Shown piece after piece: positions 33,085 to 41,299 of a stretch of 64,000 nt of DNA. Numbering within the stretch: position 1 is the first letter of the stretch; the number at the start of each line of letters is the position of its first letter. The translations under genes and the position numbers were made by a program. The notes beneath the pieces were generated by a model, which searched no databases, was not told the DNA's origin, and saw only the letters and a list, made by a program, of their open reading frames with translations. Location of the stretch: NCBI RefSeq assembly GCF_039528175.1, contig NZ_BAAALH010000001.1:310001-374000 (forward strand), in the 5' to 3' direction. This DNA comes from Citricoccus alkalitolerans (lineage in GTDB: Bacteria; Actinomycetota; Actinomycetes; Actinomycetales; Micrococcaceae).

Positions 33085-34293
33085 ATGACTGCCGTGACCG
33101 ACGCTTCCCAGCGCACCGAACCCGCGGCCCAGACTCCAGAGCGATTGAACCTGCCCGCCCTGCAGCTGGGCCCGCTGACCGTCGAGACCCCCGTGGTGCT
33201 GGCCCCCATGGCCGGCATCACCAACAACGCTTTCCGGCGGCTCTGCCGTGAATACGGCGGGGGACTGTACGTCTCCGAGATGGTGACTGCCCGGGCGCTG
33301 GTGGAGCGCCGGGCGGAATCCATGCGGATCATCCACCACGATCCGGATGAGACCCCGCGCTCCGTCCAGCTCTACTCGGTGGACCCCGTCACCACCGGCC
33401 AGGCCGTGCGGATGCTCGTGGAGGAGGACCGTGCGGACCACATCGACCTGAACTTCGGTTGTCCCGTCCCGAAGGTCACCAAGCGCGGCGGCGGCTCCGC
33501 CCTGCCCTGGAAGACGGAACTGTTCGCCTCCATCATCGGTGCGGCCGTGCGGGAGGCCTCCAAGAGGGACATCCCGGTCACCGTCAAGATGCGCCGCGGC
33601 ATCGACGAGGACCACCTGACCTACCTCGACGCCGGCCGCACCGCCCGGTCCCTGGGCGTCGCCGCCGTGGCCCTCCACGGGCGCACCATGGAACAGCACT
33701 ACTCCGGCCAGGCCGACTGGGAAGCCATCGCCCGGTTGCGTGAGGCCCTGCCGGACATCCCGGTCCTGGGCAACGGGGACATCTGGAGTGCCGAGGACGC
33801 CATCGCGATGGTTCGGCAGACCGGGGTGGACGGGGTCGTCGTCGGCCGCGGCTGCCAGGGCCGGCCGTGGCTCTTCGGGGACCTGCAGAACGCCTTCGAG
33901 GGGTCGGACGAGCGCTTCCGCCCGGGGTTGGCCAAGGTCGCCGACACCTTCTACCGCCATGCCGAGCTGCTGGTGGACACGTTCGGCGGGGACGAGGGCA
34001 AGGCCCTGCGGGACGTCCGCAAGCACGTGGCCTGGTACTTCAAGGGCTACCAGGTGGGCGGTGAACTGCGTGCACGGCTCGCCCAGGTTCCGGACCTGGC
34101 CACCCTGCGCGAGCTGCTGGACGAACTCGACCCGCACGCACCGTACCCCGGGCCTGACGCCGAGGGGCCGCGCGGGCGCGCCGGTTCACCCAAGCGCCCC
34201 CACTTGCCCGAGGGCTGGCTGGACTCCCGGGAGCTGAACGCCGAGCAGAAGGCGCTGATCCAGGCGGCCGAGCTGGACGTCTCCGGTGGCTGA
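33085..34293 (+). CDS. dusB: tRNA-dihydrouridine synthase, DusB type
   Basis: 402-aa FMN enzyme reducing uridines in the tRNA D-loop. It contains V-V-L-A-P-M-A-G-I-T-N-N-A-F-R-R (FMN-binding start), D-L-N-F-G-C-P-V-P-K-V with the catalytic Cys, and G-S-A-L and V-K-M-R-R-G. G-N-G-D-I-W-S and G-V-V-V-G-R-G-C-Q-G-R-P-W form the phosphate site. GATAAT (33072-33077) lies seven bases before ATG 33085, so this start is preferred over the in-frame ATG at 33076. It overlaps the dgt start by 8 bp: an operon pairing commonly seen in actinobacteria. Confidence 0.93.
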   Translation: MTAVTDASQRTEPAAQTPERLNLPALQLGPLTVETPVVLAPMAGITNNAFRRLCREYGGGLYVSEMVTARALVERRAESMRIIHHDPDETPRSVQLYSVDPVTTGQAVRMLVEEDRADHIDLNFGCPVPKVTKRGGGSALPWKTELFASIIGAAVREASKRDIPVTVKMRRGIDEDHLTYLDAGRTARSLGVAAVALHGRTMEQHYSGQADWEAIARLREALPDIPVLGNGDIWSAEDAIAMVRQTGVDGVVVGRGCQGRPWLFGDLQNAFEGSDERFRPGLAKVADTFYRHAELLVDTFGGDEGKALRDVRKHVAWYFKGYQVGGELRARLAQVPDLATLRELLDELDPHAPYPGPDAEGPRGRAGSPKRPHLPEGWLDSRELNAEQKALIQAAELDVSGG

Positions 34294-35674
34294 GCCGGCG
34301 TCGTTCTCGGTGCCTGCCCGGCGGGTCCGGCATCATCAGGCGGTGCTCTTCGGCGCCGAAGGCCGGCCGCCCTACGCGGGTCGGCCGATGGAATTGCCTG
34401 GATATGCGCCGCAGGACCGGGATCGCTGGCTGCCGGAGCCGCCCAAGAGCTCCTACCGCTCGGACTTCGAACGGGACCGGGCCCGGATCCTGCATTCCTC
34501 GGCCCTGCGCCGGCTCGGAGCCAAAACCCAGGTGGTCGCCCCGGACGAGGATGATTTCGCCCGCACCCGGCTGACACACTCCCTCGAGGTGGCACAGGTG
34601 GGCCGCGAGCTCGGGCGGTCGCTGGGCTGCGATCCGGATGTGGTGGACGCGGCGTGCCTGTCCCATGACCTGGGGCACCCGCCGTTCGGGCACAACGGGG
34701 AGAAGGCCCTGGATGCGCTGAGCCAGGACATCGGTGGGTTCGAGGGCAATGCCCAGACCCTGAGGTTGCTCGCCCGGCTGGAGACCAAGAAGTTCTTCGA
34801 GGACGGCCGCTCCGCCGGACTCAACCTCACCCGCGCGTCCCTCGACGCCGCCTGTAAGTACCCGTGGACCAGGGATGAGGCGCCGCTGAAGTCGGACGGG
34901 GAGCCCACCCGCAAGTTCGGCGTCTACGCGGACGACCTGCCCGTGTTCGAATGGTTCCGCCGTGGCGCCACCGGAATCCGGAAGACGGTGAAATCGATGG
35001 AGGCCCAGGTCATGGACCTGGCGGATGACATCTCCTACTCGGTGCATGATGTGGAGGACGGGATCGTCAACGGCCAGTTCCAACTCAACTGGCTCACCGA
35101 CCCGGAGCACCGGGCCCTCGTCATCGAGCGCACACGCCAGTGGTACCTGCCGGACACCGACTCCGACGCAGTCGAGGCCGCCCTTGCCCGGCTCGAGGCC
35201 ACGGACGTCTGGGTCACCGAGGCGGACGGCACCCGCCGCTCCCGCGCCGCCCTGAAGGACATGACGAGCCAGCTCATCGGCCGGTTCTCCAATGCTGCGT
35301 TCGATGCGACCCGTGAGGTCTTCGGCAACGAGCCCCTCACCCGCCACGACGCGGACGTGGTGATCCCCGAGGACACCGACATCGAGATCGCGACCATGAA
35401 GGGCATTGCCGCCGCCTACGTCATGAGCTCCGACGCCCGTCAGCCCCTCTACGCGCGCCAGCGCGAGATCCTCACCGAACTGGTGGAGCTGTTCTGGGAG
35501 ACCGGGGAGAGATACCTCGACCCGATGTTCGCCGGGGACTGGCGTGAGGCCGCCGATGACCGGGGACGCCGCCGCGCGGTGATCGACCAGGTCGCCTCGC
35601 TGACGGACTCCACCGCCATCGAATGGCATGCCACCCTGGTACGCGGCGAGCAGTTCCGCCGCAGTTGGGTCTGA
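34286..35674 (+). CDS. dgt: dGTP triphosphohydrolase-like HD-domain protein
   Basis: 462 aa. HD-superfamily motifs are in order: T-R-L-T-H-S-L-E-V (His), C-L-S-H-D-L-G-H-P-P-F-G-H-N-G-E (HD pair), D-L-A-D-D-I-S-Y-S-V-H-D (Asp), and D-R-A/R-I-L-H-S-S-A-L-R-R-L near the start. It removes triphosphate from dNTPs and so tunes nucleotide pools. The GTG start overlaps the dusB stop, implying coupled translation. Convergent and abutting with the AlkD-like gene (no gap). Length is standard for the actinobacterial dgt-like type. Confidence 0.92.
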   Translation: MAEPASFSVPARRVRHHQAVLFGAEGRPPYAGRPMELPGYAPQDRDRWLPEPPKSSYRSDFERDRARILHSSALRRLGAKTQVVAPDEDDFARTRLTHSLEVAQVGRELGRSLGCDPDVVDAACLSHDLGHPPFGHNGEKALDALSQDIGGFEGNAQTLRLLARLETKKFFEDGRSAGLNLTRASLDAACKYPWTRDEAPLKSDGEPTRKFGVYADDLPVFEWFRRGATGIRKTVKSMEAQVMDLADDISYSVHDVEDGIVNGQFQLNWLTDPEHRALVIERTRQWYLPDTDSDAVEAALARLEATDVWVTEADGTRRSRAALKDMTSQLIGRFSNAAFDATREVFGNEPLTRHDADVVIPEDTDIEIATMKGIAAAYVMSSDARQPLYARQREILTELVELFWETGERYLDPMFAGDWREAADDRGRRRAVIDQVASLTDSTAIEWHATLVRGEQFRRSWV

Positions 35675-36391
35675 CTACTGCTTCGCCGACGCCTCTCCGT
35701 TCCGCCGGACGATCTCGGTGATCCAGATCGGGGCGAATGGGGAGGTGCAATTCGGGGGCGTGGGGTAGTCCTTGAGCACCTCGAGGCGCTCACCGATGGC
35801 CAGGGCCCGGGGACGAAGGTCCGGGTTCTCGATCCCGATCGCCGCCAGCGTGTTGTTCATGGCCCATTGCAGGTCTTTCGGGGCGTCCTTCATCTGCGCC
35901 TCGATGGCGTCCAGGAGGCCGGGCAGGTCCAGCACCTCTGGCCTCTTGTACACCTGGTGGCTGTTCAGGTCCCAGCCGGCGCTCGCCACGAGCTCGTCCG
36001 CATCCCCTAACCAGGCCAGGCGCAGGTCCTCGAGATGCGCGCTCTTCTTGGCCACATAGTTCACCAGCCAGTCGTGGACCTTGGGCACACGGGCCTGGCG
36101 CATCATCTCGTCCAGCTCATCCCGGGTGCACTTCTTCGGCGAGCAGATCAGCAGGGCGACCAGCCGCGAGGCGGAGTCGCCGGTGGCCCAGAGGTCTCTG
36201 GCCAACCGCTGCTTGGACGCCGGATCGGTCTTGACGGCCTTCGCGACCGCACGGAGCTTCGTCAGGTTCACCCCATGGTCATCCCCGCGCTTCTCGTTCG
36301 CCGCCCGCATGGCAGGGTCCTCGAGGGCGGTGAGTTCAGCCCGCACCGCCTCCACGGTGGGGGCGATGGTGGGAGCGCCGGTGGTGGCCAT
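35675..36391 (-). CDS. AlkD-like DNA alkylation repair protein (HEAT-like)
   Basis: 238-aa all-helical protein. It resembles the DNA alkylation-repair family: G-V-N-L-T-K-L-R-A-V-A-K ... D-L-W-A-T-G-D-S-A-S-R-L-V-A-L-L, V-H-D-W-L-V-N-Y-V, and W-A-M-N-N-T-L-A-A-I-G. Proteins of this fold recognise alkylated bases; the catalytic Asp/Trp set of true AlkD is not securely seen, so glycosylase activity is uncertain. ATG 36391 has AGGA seven bases upstream. Confidence 0.78.
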   Translation of the reverse strand: MATTGAPTIAPTVEAVRAELTALEDPAMRAANEKRGDDHGVNLTKLRAVAKAVKTDPASKQRLARDLWATGDSASRLVALLICSPKKCTRDELDEMMRQARVPKVHDWLVNYVAKKSAHLEDLRLAWLGDADELVASAGWDLNSHQVYKRPEVLDLPGLLDAIEAQMKDAPKDLQWAMNNTLAAIGIENPDLRPRALAIGERLEVLKDYPTPPNCTSPFAPIWITEIVRRNGEASAKQ

Positions 36392-36493
36392 GACATTCCT
36401 GACGAATCGGGTCAATAGAACGGACTAACGGTCGGTCCCAGCCTACGACCGGGCGCGGAAGGGTGTCTTCGGACCTGTGATCACCGATACAAA

Positions 36494-36516
36494 CCTACGT
36501 ATACGTACGGTAGAGT
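36494..36516 (+). promoter_or_regulatory. Palindromic operator within the promoter of the MFS gene
   Basis: CCTACGTATACGTACGG (36494-36510) is nearly palindromic around a perfect 12-bp core (36496-36507). It directly abuts the -10 candidate TAGAGT (36511-36516), so it fills most of the -35/-10 spacer. A dimeric repressor bound there would block RNA polymerase. The cognate regulator is not in the window. An expected leader of about 90 nt precedes the MFS start. Confidence 0.6.
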
Positions 36517-36612
36517 GTTCACCGATCGTGTGAGCGCCGTCATGGACCCCCATGGCGCAGGACTCAGTCCGGCCGCCCGCGAACTCCTGGCCCGTCTCAT
36601 CTCGGAGGTCCC

Positions 36613-38040
36613 ATGGCCACGTCCACCCCCGCCCGTTCCGGGTCCGCCTCACTCGTGTTGCGCGGACGCAACTGGGTCGCGCCCCTGTGCTGGTTCGCCG
36701 TCCTGCTCGACGGCTTCGACGCCGTCGTCCTCGGTGCCACCATGCCCACGCTCACCTCGGATGCCTCCATGGACATCGACAACGGCACCGGCACCGTGAT
36801 CGCCACCGCCGGCCTGGTCGGCATGATGATCGGCGCCCTCGGAATGGGGTGGCTGACGGACAAGTTCGGCCGCCGCAAGCTGCTGATCGGCGCCGTGATC
36901 GCCTTCTCCATCCTGACCTTCGTCACCGGCTTCGCCCAGGACGCCACCACCATCGGCGTCCTGCGCTTCCTGGCCGGCCTCGGCCTGGGCGGCTGCCTCC
37001 CCACCGGCATCTCCATGGTCACCGAGTTCGCCGGCCACAAGAAGGGTTCCAACGCCACCACCCTGATGATGACCGGCTACCACGTGGGTGCCGTGATCAC
37101 CGCGCTGCTGGCCATCTGGGCCGCCAGCGAGACCGTCTCAGGCTGGCGTGAGATGTTCTTCATCGGCGGCCTGCCGGCCCTGATCCTGGTGCCGCTGATG
37201 TGGCGCTACCTGCCGGAGTCCCCGGACTTCCTGATCTCCCAGGGCCGCCTGGAGGAGGCCCGCCGGGTGGCCGAGCACTATGGCGTGGAGATCGAGGAGG
37301 AGCCCGAGCGCGCCTTCGCGCACGCCAACCCGGAGCGGGCCGACCACGAGAAGCAGGGCGCTGCTCTGCTGCTGTCTGCCACGTACCGCCGCAACACCAT
37401 CTTCATGTGGATCGCCTCCTTCATGGGCCTCCTGCTCGTCTACGGCCTGAACACCTGGCTGCCGCAGATCATGCGCGAGGCCGACTACGACCTCGGCAAT
37501 TCCCTCGGCTTCCTCGTGGTCCTCAATGCCGGCGCCGTGATCGGCCTGATCGTCGCCGGCAAGGTCGGCGATGCCATCACCCCGCGCAACGCCGCCATCC
37601 TCTGGTTCATCGGCTCGGCCGTCCTGTTGGCCGCCCTGGCCATCAAGCTGCCGCTGCTTGGCATCTACGTGATGATCTTCCTCACCGGTTGCTTCGTGTT
37701 CTCCGCCCAGAACCTCGTCTACGCCTTCGCCGCGACCAACTACCCGCCGAAGGTCCGCGGCACCGCGCTGGGCATGGCCGCCGGTGTGGGGCGCCTCGGT
37801 GCCATCTCCGGCCCGATCATGGGCGGCACCCTCGTGGCCGCCGGCATCGCCTACCCCTGGGGCTTCTTCGGCTTCGCCGTGGCAGGGGCACTGGGTGGTG
37901 TGGCCGTGTCCGGCATGCGCACCATGCGCCGCGGCCAGGGTAAGGGCAAGCCGGATCAGGACTTCAACGGCACCAACAGCACCACTCACGACGCCGGCCA
38001 GGCCACCGACCAGCCCGGTCGCACCCCGGTCGGGATCTAG
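36613..38040 (+). CDS. MFS transporter, aromatic acid:H+ symporter (AAHS)-like
   Basis: 475-aa carrier with twelve predicted membrane segments. L-D-G-F-D-A-V-V-L-G-A in segment 1 is the family signature for aromatic-acid porters of the PcaK/BenK group. G-M-G-W-L-T-D-K-F-G-R-R-K is the MFS loop 2-3 motif, and R-Y-L-P-E-S-P-D-F-L ends segment 6. It probably takes up benzoate, protocatechuate or a similar acid; the substrate is inferred. GGAGGT precedes the ATG. Expression is probably controlled by the palindrome at 36494-36510. The polar C-terminal tail (about 430-475) is disordered. Confidence 0.88.
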   Translation: MATSTPARSGSASLVLRGRNWVAPLCWFAVLLDGFDAVVLGATMPTLTSDASMDIDNGTGTVIATAGLVGMMIGALGMGWLTDKFGRRKLLIGAVIAFSILTFVTGFAQDATTIGVLRFLAGLGLGGCLPTGISMVTEFAGHKKGSNATTLMMTGYHVGAVITALLAIWAASETVSGWREMFFIGGLPALILVPLMWRYLPESPDFLISQGRLEEARRVAEHYGVEIEEEPERAFAHANPERADHEKQGAALLLSATYRRNTIFMWIASFMGLLLVYGLNTWLPQIMREADYDLGNSLGFLVVLNAGAVIGLIVAGKVGDAITPRNAAILWFIGSAVLLAALAIKLPLLGIYVMIFLTGCFVFSAQNLVYAFAATNYPPKVRGTALGMAAGVGRLGAISGPIMGGTLVAAGIAYPWGFFGFAVAGALGGVAVSGMRTMRRGQGKGKPDQDFNGTNSTTHDAGQATDQPGRTPVGI

Positions 38041-38093
38041 TCACCACCGAGACCCATGGTCTCGTCAGGCGCTCAGCGCCGCATCTCAACTGC

Positions 38094-38138
38094 ACAGCGG
38101 ACCAGCCCGTCGGTTTCATCCACGGGCTGGTCCGCTGT
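38094..38138. terminator. Strong hairpin after the MFS gene
   Basis: Two perfect 17-nt arms (38094-38110 and 38122-38138) enclose an 11-nt loop. It lies 54 bp after the MFS stop and 26 bp before the dnaG -10 element. No T-run follows. Likely terminator. Confidence 0.8.
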
Positions 38139-38175
38139 CGTCTGGATGGCGGCGGACCAGCACTAGACTGTCTGC

Positions 38176-40095
38176 ATGGCAGGCCTGATCAAACGCGAGG
38201 ACATCGATCTTGTCCGCGAGCGGTCGGACCTCAAAGAAGTCGTGGATGCCTTCGTGACGCTGCGCAGCGCCGGCGTCGGATCCTACAAGGGCCTGTGCCC
38301 CTTCCACGATGAGCGCAGCCCCTCCTTCCACGTCCGCCCCTCGGTCGGCACCTATCACTGCTTCGGCTGTGGGGAGTCCGGCGATGCCATCGCGTTCCTG
38401 ATGAAGATGGAGCACACCACCTTCGCCGAAACCGTCGAGCGGCTGGCCGCGAGGGCCAACATCGAGCTGCACTACGAGGACGGCGGCTCCGGTCCGGACA
38501 AGGAACAGGTGGGCCGCCGCCAACGGCTGCTCGAGGCCAACAAGATCGCGGACGAGTATTTCCGGAACCAGCTCGGCACCACCGGTGCGGCGACCGCCCA
38601 ACAGTTCCTCGCCGGCCGCGGCTTCACTGCCGAGCATGCCCAACACTTCGGTGTCGGCTACGCCCCGCAGGGCTGGGACAACCTGCTCAAGCACCTCCAG
38701 CGCAAGGGCTTCCGTGAGGACGAGCTGAGGCTCACGGGGTTGTTCTCCGAAGGCCAGCGCGGCATCTATGACCGCTTCCGGGGCCGACTGGTCTGGCCTA
38801 TCAGGGACATGACCGGCGCGACCATCGGGTTCGGCGCCCGCAAGCTCTTCGAGGACGATCCCGGCCCCAAATACCTCAACACCCCGGAGACCGGTCTCTA
38901 CAAGAAGTCCCAGGTGCTCTACGGGATCGACCTGGCCAAACGGAACATCGCCAAGAAACGCCAACTCGTGGTCGTCGAGGGCTACACGGATGTCATGGCC
39001 GCCCACCTGTCCGGGGTGGACACCGCCGTCGCCACCTGTGGCACCGCCTTCGGCTCGGACCACGTCAAGATCGCCCGCCGGCTGATCTCGGACGACGGCA
39101 CGGGTGGGGAGATCATCTTCACCTTCGATGGGGACGCTGCGGGGCAGAAGGCCGCACTACGGGCCTTCGAGGAGGACAACAAGTTCCTCGCCAAGACCTT
39201 CGTTGCCGTGGAACCGTCCGGGATGGACCCGTGTGATCTGCGCCAGGACAAGGGACCGGAGGCGGTCGTGGCGCTGATCGACTCGCGCCGCCCGCTGTTC
39301 GAGTTCGCCATCAAGGCGGGGATGAAGAATTTCAACCTGGACACCGTGGAGGGCCGCACCGGTGCCCTACGTCATGCCGCCCCCATCGTCGCCGGCATCC
39401 GCGACTCCGTCGTCCGCCCCGGCTATGAGCGTGAGCTGGCCGGTTGGCTCGGCATGGAGCCGGCCACCGTGCACCGCGCCGTGCAGAGCGCGCAGCGAGC
39501 GGCGGCCTCGCCGGCGTCGGGGCAGCGCCGGGGACAGTCCGGTGACGGCCGGTCGGTTGGCCACGGCACCGACGGCGCCGACGGCGACGCTGGTCGGCCC
39601 GGGGGAGCGGGGCCGGGCTTCCAGCGCCCGGACGCGCGCGATCCGGCGGCCCGCATGGAGAAGGAGGCCCTCGAGGTGGTGCTCCAGCAGCCCACCCTGC
39701 TCTCGGCGGAGCAGTGGCAGGCGTTCTACGCCGCTGACTTCAAGGTGCCCGCCTACGCCGTCGTCCACTCCGGAATCCGTGCTGCCGGCATGGCCGGTGC
39801 CACCCCGTCACAGTGGGTGGAGCAGGTCCGTCAGGAGGTTCCGGTCGAACTGGGGTCACTCGTCAGCGAACTGGCCGTGACGCCGTTGCCAGCCCGGACG
39901 TCGGAGGACCTGGTGCGATACTGCCGGGACATCATGAACCGGCTGTTCGAGCTGCAGATCACCCATCAGAAGGGTGACCTCATGGGCCGGCTGCAGCGCT
40001 TGGGTCCCCAGGGTGACCCGGCGGAGTTCGCCGCGCTGAACCGCCAGCTGGTGGACTTGGAGATGAAGCGCCGATCCCTGCGCGCCCGGGACTGA
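38176..40095 (+). CDS. dnaG: DNA primase
   Basis: 639-aa primase that lays RNA primers for replication. The N-terminal CHC2 zinc finger is C-P-F-H-D-E-R-S-P-S-F ... Y-H-C-F-G-C-G-E-S-G-D-A. The TOPRIM core has V-V-V-E-G-Y-T-D-V-M-A and F-D-G-D-A-A-G-Q-K-A. The C-terminal helicase-binding part (about 495-639) follows a Gly-rich linker (about 440-490). TAGACT (38164-38169) ends six bases before the ATG, so it is probably leaderless. It stands alone here rather than in the rpsU-dnaG-rpoD arrangement of other bacteria. Full length. Confidence 0.96.
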   Translation: MAGLIKREDIDLVRERSDLKEVVDAFVTLRSAGVGSYKGLCPFHDERSPSFHVRPSVGTYHCFGCGESGDAIAFLMKMEHTTFAETVERLAARANIELHYEDGGSGPDKEQVGRRQRLLEANKIADEYFRNQLGTTGAATAQQFLAGRGFTAEHAQHFGVGYAPQGWDNLLKHLQRKGFREDELRLTGLFSEGQRGIYDRFRGRLVWPIRDMTGATIGFGARKLFEDDPGPKYLNTPETGLYKKSQVLYGIDLAKRNIAKKRQLVVVEGYTDVMAAHLSGVDTAVATCGTAFGSDHVKIARRLISDDGTGGEIIFTFDGDAAGQKAALRAFEEDNKFLAKTFVAVEPSGMDPCDLRQDKGPEAVVALIDSRRPLFEFAIKAGMKNFNLDTVEGRTGALRHAAPIVAGIRDSVVRPGYERELAGWLGMEPATVHRAVQSAQRAAASPASGQRRGQSGDGRSVGHGTDGADGDAGRPGGAGPGFQRPDARDPAARMEKEALEVVLQQPTLLSAEQWQAFYAADFKVPAYAVVHSGIRAAGMAGATPSQWVEQVRQEVPVELGSLVSELAVTPLPARTSEDLVRYCRDIMNRLFELQITHQKGDLMGRLQRLGPQGDPAEFAALNRQLVDLEMKRRSLRARD

Positions 40096-40169
40096 TTCCC
40101 GGCGGCAGGTGGCCGGGGCCATGCCTGCAACCCACCGCCCGTCGAACCGGGCACGCAGGGGCCGACCGC

Positions 40170-40865
40170 TCAGTTATCGGTGGTGACCTCGCCGGTCATG
40201 GCGTCGACGTGCAGGTCGTCGTCTTCGCCCTGGGCGTTGTCGAGCTCGACCTCCCAGCGCAGGGCGTTGTCATCGTCATCCAGGCTCAGGCTGTCGATCG
40301 TGCTGCCTTCGCGGCCCTCCAACGCAGCTCGGGCGGCTTCCTCGGCGGTGATGTCGGCTTCCTGGGCGCGGCGGATGTCGTCCTGGTCATCGTCATCATC
40401 GGTGTCCTCGCGGACCTCGCCGTCCAGGGTGACGTCGAAGTCGAGGATCTGGTCGCCGACGACAGCCTCGATGTCATAGCGCGTGTCGTTGTCGTCCAGG
40501 TCGATCTCCACGATGAGGGCCCCCTCCTGCTCGGCGAGGAACGCGTCGATGGCCGCGAACACCGGGTCCTCCCCGGCCACCGCGGCGGTGGTCCCGCCGG
40601 ACGTGGACGTGCTGGCGTCAGTGGCCGAAGCCGCGGCGGAAGCCGACTGGCCGCCGGTCGCCTCGTCCGTGCCATCACCGGTGGTGTCAGATGTCTCCGC
40701 CGCTGCGCCGGGCGTGGCGGTCGTGGCGGTGTCATCAGAGTTGTCCGGCTCGGCCACCGAACAACCGGTCAGCAAGGCCAGGGCCAGGATGCCGGTCCCG
40801 GTCCACGCGAGGGTCTGGGTGAACGTGCTCTGGGGAACCTTGGTCGCTCCCTTGTTCTGCATCAT
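40170..40865 (-). CDS. PepSY-domain lipoprotein
   Basis: 231 aa. The signal segment ends in L-A-L-L-T-G-C, a lipobox, so it is exported and lipid-anchored. A Ser/Thr/Ala-rich linker (about 30-95) leads to two PepSY-like modules: D-P-V-F-A-A-I-D-A-F-L ... V-E-I-D-L-D-D and I-T-A-E-E-A-A-R-A-A-L-E-G ... W-E-V-E-L-D, ending D-A-M-T-G-E-V. Very acidic. PepSY proteins often work as inhibitors or sensors at the cell surface. ATG 40865 lies six bases after a weak -10 (CACACT, minus strand). Four 11-bp direct repeats lie just upstream, so a response regulator probably activates it. Confidence 0.82.
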   Translation of the reverse strand: MMQNKGATKVPQSTFTQTLAWTGTGILALALLTGCSVAEPDNSDDTATTATPGAAAETSDTTGDGTDEATGGQSASAAASATDASTSTSGGTTAAVAGEDPVFAAIDAFLAEQEGALIVEIDLDDNDTRYDIEAVVGDQILDFDVTLDGEVREDTDDDDDQDDIRRAQEADITAEEAARAALEGREGSTIDSLSLDDDDNALRWEVELDNAQGEDDDLHVDAMTGEVTTDN

Positions 40866-40887
40866 GGCACCAGTGTGCCAAATCGGC

Positions 40888-40931
40888 ATGAGCCGGTCAT
40901 GAGAGACCGATGAAGCACCGATGAGAAGGTC
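40888..40931 (-). repeat. Four tandem 11-bp direct repeats upstream of the PepSY gene
   Basis: ATGAG/ATGAA pentamers begin at 40888, 40899, 40910 and 40921, exactly 11 bp apart, and the first three units share a trailing G-G-T-C or A-C-C-G. They overlap the -35 position of the PepSY promoter and extend upstream. Helical-phase direct repeats are the usual shape of binding sites for OmpR-type response regulators. Such regulators recur beside PepSY genes, but none is in this window. The rest of the gene-free stretch (40932-41088) shows nothing I can assign. Confidence 0.65.
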
Positions 40932-41088
40932 TGGGGAGCATCACTGAAGGTGAGGGGTGGAAGGGGCCACCGCCTGTGCCGTGGCGGGCCCTCCACGGGT
41001 TCGGTGTTCGTGTCTGCTTCAGGGTGGTGGCACCACAGCGTCCGGACTGGTGTGCAGGAAGCAGGTGCGCACGAAAACGGAACAGGGT

Positions 41089-41132
41089 AAAGAAAAACCT
41101 CCCTGACGGCTGGACGCCTGATCAGAGAGGTT
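41089..41132 (-). terminator. Rho-independent terminator of tRNA-Asn
   Basis: On the minus strand AACCTCTCTGA and TCAGGGAGGTT form an 11-bp stem with one mismatch, followed by a T-rich tract (TTTTTCTTT). It starts 7 bp past the tRNA 3' end. This is the only classical U-tract terminator seen in the window. Confidence 0.85.
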
Positions 41133-41138
41133 CTCTTG

Positions 41139-41211
41139 CTCCCCCGACTGGACTCGAACCAGTAACCCTTCGATTAACAGTCGAATGCTCTGCCAATTGA
41201 GCTACGGGGGA
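41139..41211 (-). tRNA. tRNA-Asn (anticodon GTT)
   Basis: 73-nt cloverleaf on the minus strand. The acceptor arms TCCCCCG/CGGGGGA pair perfectly, the discriminator is G, the anticodon loop contains CTGTTAA, and the T-arm has GGTTCGAGTCC. The CCA end is not encoded. The window also carries gatCAB, which in many actinobacteria completes Asn-tRNA by transamidation. Confidence 0.95.
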
Positions 41212-41299
41212 CCGCTGGTGCTGTTCGTAGAACTGCATGACAGCGGGTTCCACTGTACCGAAGTTCAGCGGAACTGTGAAATCGGCGCGGGGAGTCCTG

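Noticed and set aside
36515..36799. Upstream ORF in the MFS leader running into the gene in another frame
   Set aside because: It begins almost inside the -10 hexamer, has no ribosome-binding site, and its second half is only the out-of-frame MFS gene.
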